Shown here one piece after another: positions 34,726 through 36,102 of a stretch of 36,102 nt of DNA. Each line of letters starts with the position of its first letter. Position 1 is the stretch's first letter. The position numbers and the translations under genes were made by a program. The notes under the pieces are model-generated. The model did no database searches, had not been told where the DNA came from, and saw only the letters and a program-made list of their open reading frames with translations. This stretch comes from Terrirhizobium terrae (lineage in GTDB: Bacteria > Pseudomonadota > Alphaproteobacteria > Rhizobiales > Rhizobiaceae), in NCBI RefSeq assembly GCF_030323265.1, contig NZ_CP104991.1:770001-806102 (forward strand). Direction: 5' to 3'.

Positions 34726-35468
34726 CAGTTTTCTCCTCTGTCAGGCAATCAACTTTTCGATTGCTCAATCGCAGGTGTCAATATGCGGCTTTATCGGTGC
34801 AACGCGACGCAAACTTTCAAGTTTCGATCAGTCCGGCACGAGAACCGCGCCATACCACTTGGCACTGAGCGCTTTCAATGTGCCATCCGACGATAGCGCC
34901 CCGATGGCCTCACTGCACCGCTAGAGCATATCATGATCAAGGACTTCAAGGCGGAAAAGGTAGAAGCGGCATTGGCCAAGATATGGCGGAACTGGTCGAT
35001 GTCATGTTTCGAAAACAGGCACCTGAGGCAATGGCCAGGCTCGACCGGCAGTTCAGGGGGATCGTCGAAATTTTGCCGCAGCTCGTTCGGCAAAGTGACG
35101 CATGGTAGGTGGACGGCAATCATGCTTGGCCCAGCTTTTTGGACAATGGTCATCCAAAGGAGAAGCCAGCTGACGGTTACCGCAAGCTTACCCGTAGCGT
35201 TCTCTAAACATCGGTGATAGGATGACGTCGGCGGAATGATTAGATATCTTTGCACGAAAGGTATCTGCTAAGAGAGGGGATTGATCGACTATTGCTGTAG
35301 CACGGCGTCCACTTAGTAGGACCGCTTCAATAGCCTGGAAGCTCAGGTAGGCGACTTCAGGAAGACACAGGTACGGCTAGGGATGACACGTATCGTGGCT
35401 CACCTCGGTGAGATCAACGTCCGGCCGCATTAGGAACTTTATGCCGGACCTTCTCCTTGGAGGGTTCA
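34726..35468. other. Gene-poor stretch of about 740 bp upstream of SyrB-like gene 3
   Basis: It includes the presumed promoter of SyrB-like gene 3, a possible small-gene remnant (34933-35108), a tight palindrome CTCACCTCGGTGAG (35400-35413) and an inverted repeat GTCCGGC/GCCGGAC (35419-35449) just before the next gene. No intact gene is supported. Confidence 0.45.
34933..35108 (+). pseudogene. Possible frameshifted small-gene remnant
   Basis: An ATG at 34933 gives MIKDFKAEKVEAALAKIWRN, then loses protein-like character. In the next frame, from ATG 34983, MAELVDVMFRKQAPEAMARL then DRQFRGIVEILPQLVRQSDA looks like an amphipathic helical protein, ending TAG at 35108. A one-base change near 34985 would join the two. 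No family is recognised; support is weak. Confidence 0.25.
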
Positions 35469-35759
35469 ATGAACGTTTCTCACCTGCAAGATATTATTCA
35501 AGATCCCGATGTCGCTCTCGATCAGCCCACAGTGGAGGGCATCATCCTCATCGCTCGCGACCTCTTCGGGACAGCAGCGAAGACAGCCATTGCGCGCTGC
35601 GCGCTCGTTGCCCGCAGCGAAGGCAAGGAAGAGGCGTACGGTCTTTGGCTTTCTGCCTTTAAGCGCCTGGATGACGATGGCCGAGAGGCTTGCGGGGATG
35701 GCGATATGGACGGGTCTGCCGAACCAATCCCGCCTCCCGGAACATCGATCGCTGATTGA
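35469..35759 (+). CDS. Small hypothetical protein upstream of the acyl-homoserine-lactone synthase gene
   Basis: 96 residues from ATG 35469 (MNVSHLQDIIQDPDVALDQP), with a GGAGGG ribosome binding site. The body is helical (VEGIILIARDLFGTAAKTAI, EGKEEAYGLWLSAFKRLDDD) and the C-terminus is acidic and Pro-rich. No known domain is recognised. It ends 115 bp before the LuxI-type gene on the same strand and could be cotranscribed, although a palindrome between them suggests that the synthase gene has its own promoter. Confidence 0.6.
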   Translation: MNVSHLQDIIQDPDVALDQPTVEGIILIARDLFGTAAKTAIARCALVARSEGKEEAYGLWLSAFKRLDDDGREACGDGDMDGSAEPIPPPGTSIAD

Positions 35760-35802
35760 AACCGGATCCCATTGATATCACGGAGTGGACGCTGTTGGCT
35801 TT

Positions 35803-35820
35803 CCCCACATATTTGTGAGG
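35803..35820. promoter_or_regulatory. Candidate lux-type box upstream of the luxI-like gene
   Basis: CCCCACATATTTGTGAGG is an 18-bp imperfect palindrome with seven of nine positions paired, centred about 63 bp before the start codon. LuxR-type regulators bind such dyads of 18-20 bp near autoinducer synthase promoters. The cognate LuxR gene is not in the window. Confidence 0.5.
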
Positions 35821-35843
35821 TTACGCCGTCGCCGGAATTGCTC

Positions 35844-35869
35844 TCTCATGGGTGCTTAACCCTGGGAGA
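35844..35869 (+). promoter_or_regulatory. Possible ribosome-binding-site hairpin of the luxI-like gene
   Basis: GGGT/ACCC pair around GCTTA, and outside this TCTC can pair with GAGA of the ribosome binding site GGGAGA. If formed, the ribosome site would be partly hidden. Stems are only four pairs each, so chance is likely. Confidence 0.25.
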
Positions 35870-35874
35870 AAGCA

Positions 35875-36102
35875 ATGGACATTGTTGTTGCCAGACGTGG
35901 ACAGGTGAGTGAAGCCGACGGATTGCTTGAACAGATGTTCAGGCTTCGCGCACGTGTGTTTTGCGATCGGCTTGCCTGGGATGTCACGGTAACAGATGGC
36001 CAAGAACGAGATGGGTTTGATAGTCTAAGCCCTGACTATCTGCTTGCGGTCACGCGAGATCGCGTGGTGATAGGCTGTGTTCGCCTATTGCCGGCATCAG
36101 GT
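35875..36102 (+). CDS. Acyl-homoserine-lactone synthase (LuxI family), N-terminal part, cut by window edge
   Basis: 76 residues are visible, starting MDIVVARRGQVSEADG after a GGGAGA ribosome binding site. The family's conserved residues are in place: Arg and Phe in FRLRARVFCDRLAWDV near 23-37, the Trp of LAW, an Asp/Glu-rich segment (DGQERDGFDSL) near 42-52, PDYLLAVT near 55-62 and GCVRLLPASG near 67-76. LuxI enzymes make acyl-homoserine-lactone signals from S-adenosylmethionine and acyl carrier protein. The closest resemblance is to rhizobial synthases of the TraI/CinI/SinI kind; the exact type cannot be told. The 3' part is outside the window. Confidence 0.85.
   Translation, partial: MDIVVARRGQVSEADGLLEQMFRLRARVFCDRLAWDVTVTDGQERDGFDSLSPDYLLAVTRDRVVIGCVRLLPASG

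Noticed and set aside
34875..35255. 126-codon minus-strand frame in the gene-poor stretch
   Set aside because: No ribosome binding site or domain, and it overlaps a more protein-like plus-strand remnant.

Overview
The window looks like a GC-rich alphaproteobacterial genome, most likely Rhizobiaceae (Agrobacterium/Rhizobium/Sinorhizobium group). The evidence is a rhizobial-type inositol operon with a kinase-DUF2090 fusion, abundant ABC importers, small stress proteins with DUF2934, DUF3140 and truncated DUF2945 domains, SyrB-like coiled-coil proteins, and a LuxI-type gene. The accessory nature of the right half suggests a secondary chromosome or plasmid, but this is inference. No tRNA, rRNA or CRISPR array was seen.

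Positions 1-10,919 (minus strand) hold one long inositol uptake and catabolism operon. Transcription order is iolG, periplasmic binding protein, permease, ATPase, a second Gfo/Idh/MocA dehydrogenase, iolC (kinase fused to a DUF2090 aldolase-like domain), iolD, iolE, iolB and a TIM-barrel isomerase cut by the window edge. iolA is not in view. A divergent LacI-type regulator starts at 11,090, and two perfectly related operator palindromes lie in the shared intergenic region.

Positions 12,129-24,562 begin with a second, tail-to-tail LacI gene (minus strand), which is divergent from a plus-strand series with its own operator pair. The series is an AfuABC/FbpABC-type importer, an inositol-monophosphatase-family enzyme, a complete ugpBAEC glycerol-3-phosphate importer, and a Na/Pi-cotransporter-family protein. 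Together these suggest import of phosphorylated polyols or glycerophosphodiesters, intracellular dephosphorylation, feeding of inositol into the neighbouring iol pathway, and possible release of surplus phosphate. In all three importers the binding-protein gene is followed by a stable intercistronic stem-loop before the permease gene.

Positions 24,600-36,102 are accessory and partly decayed. They hold a NUDIX remnant, an FAD monooxygenase, an AI-2E-family pseudogene, several very small stress-type genes, an IS630-family element that splits a small ORF, three SyrB-like coiled-coil genes, and the start of an acyl-homoserine-lactone synthase gene with an upstream palindrome.

Five genes between 1.1 and 20.9 kb (iolE, iolC, the first lacI, the AfuC-like ATPase gene and ugpA) are broken by loss of one base inside a homopolymer run. 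Each otherwise encodes an intact protein, so sequencing error is the simplest explanation. The binding-protein gene at 8858-9782 has a sixth frameshift of a different kind.
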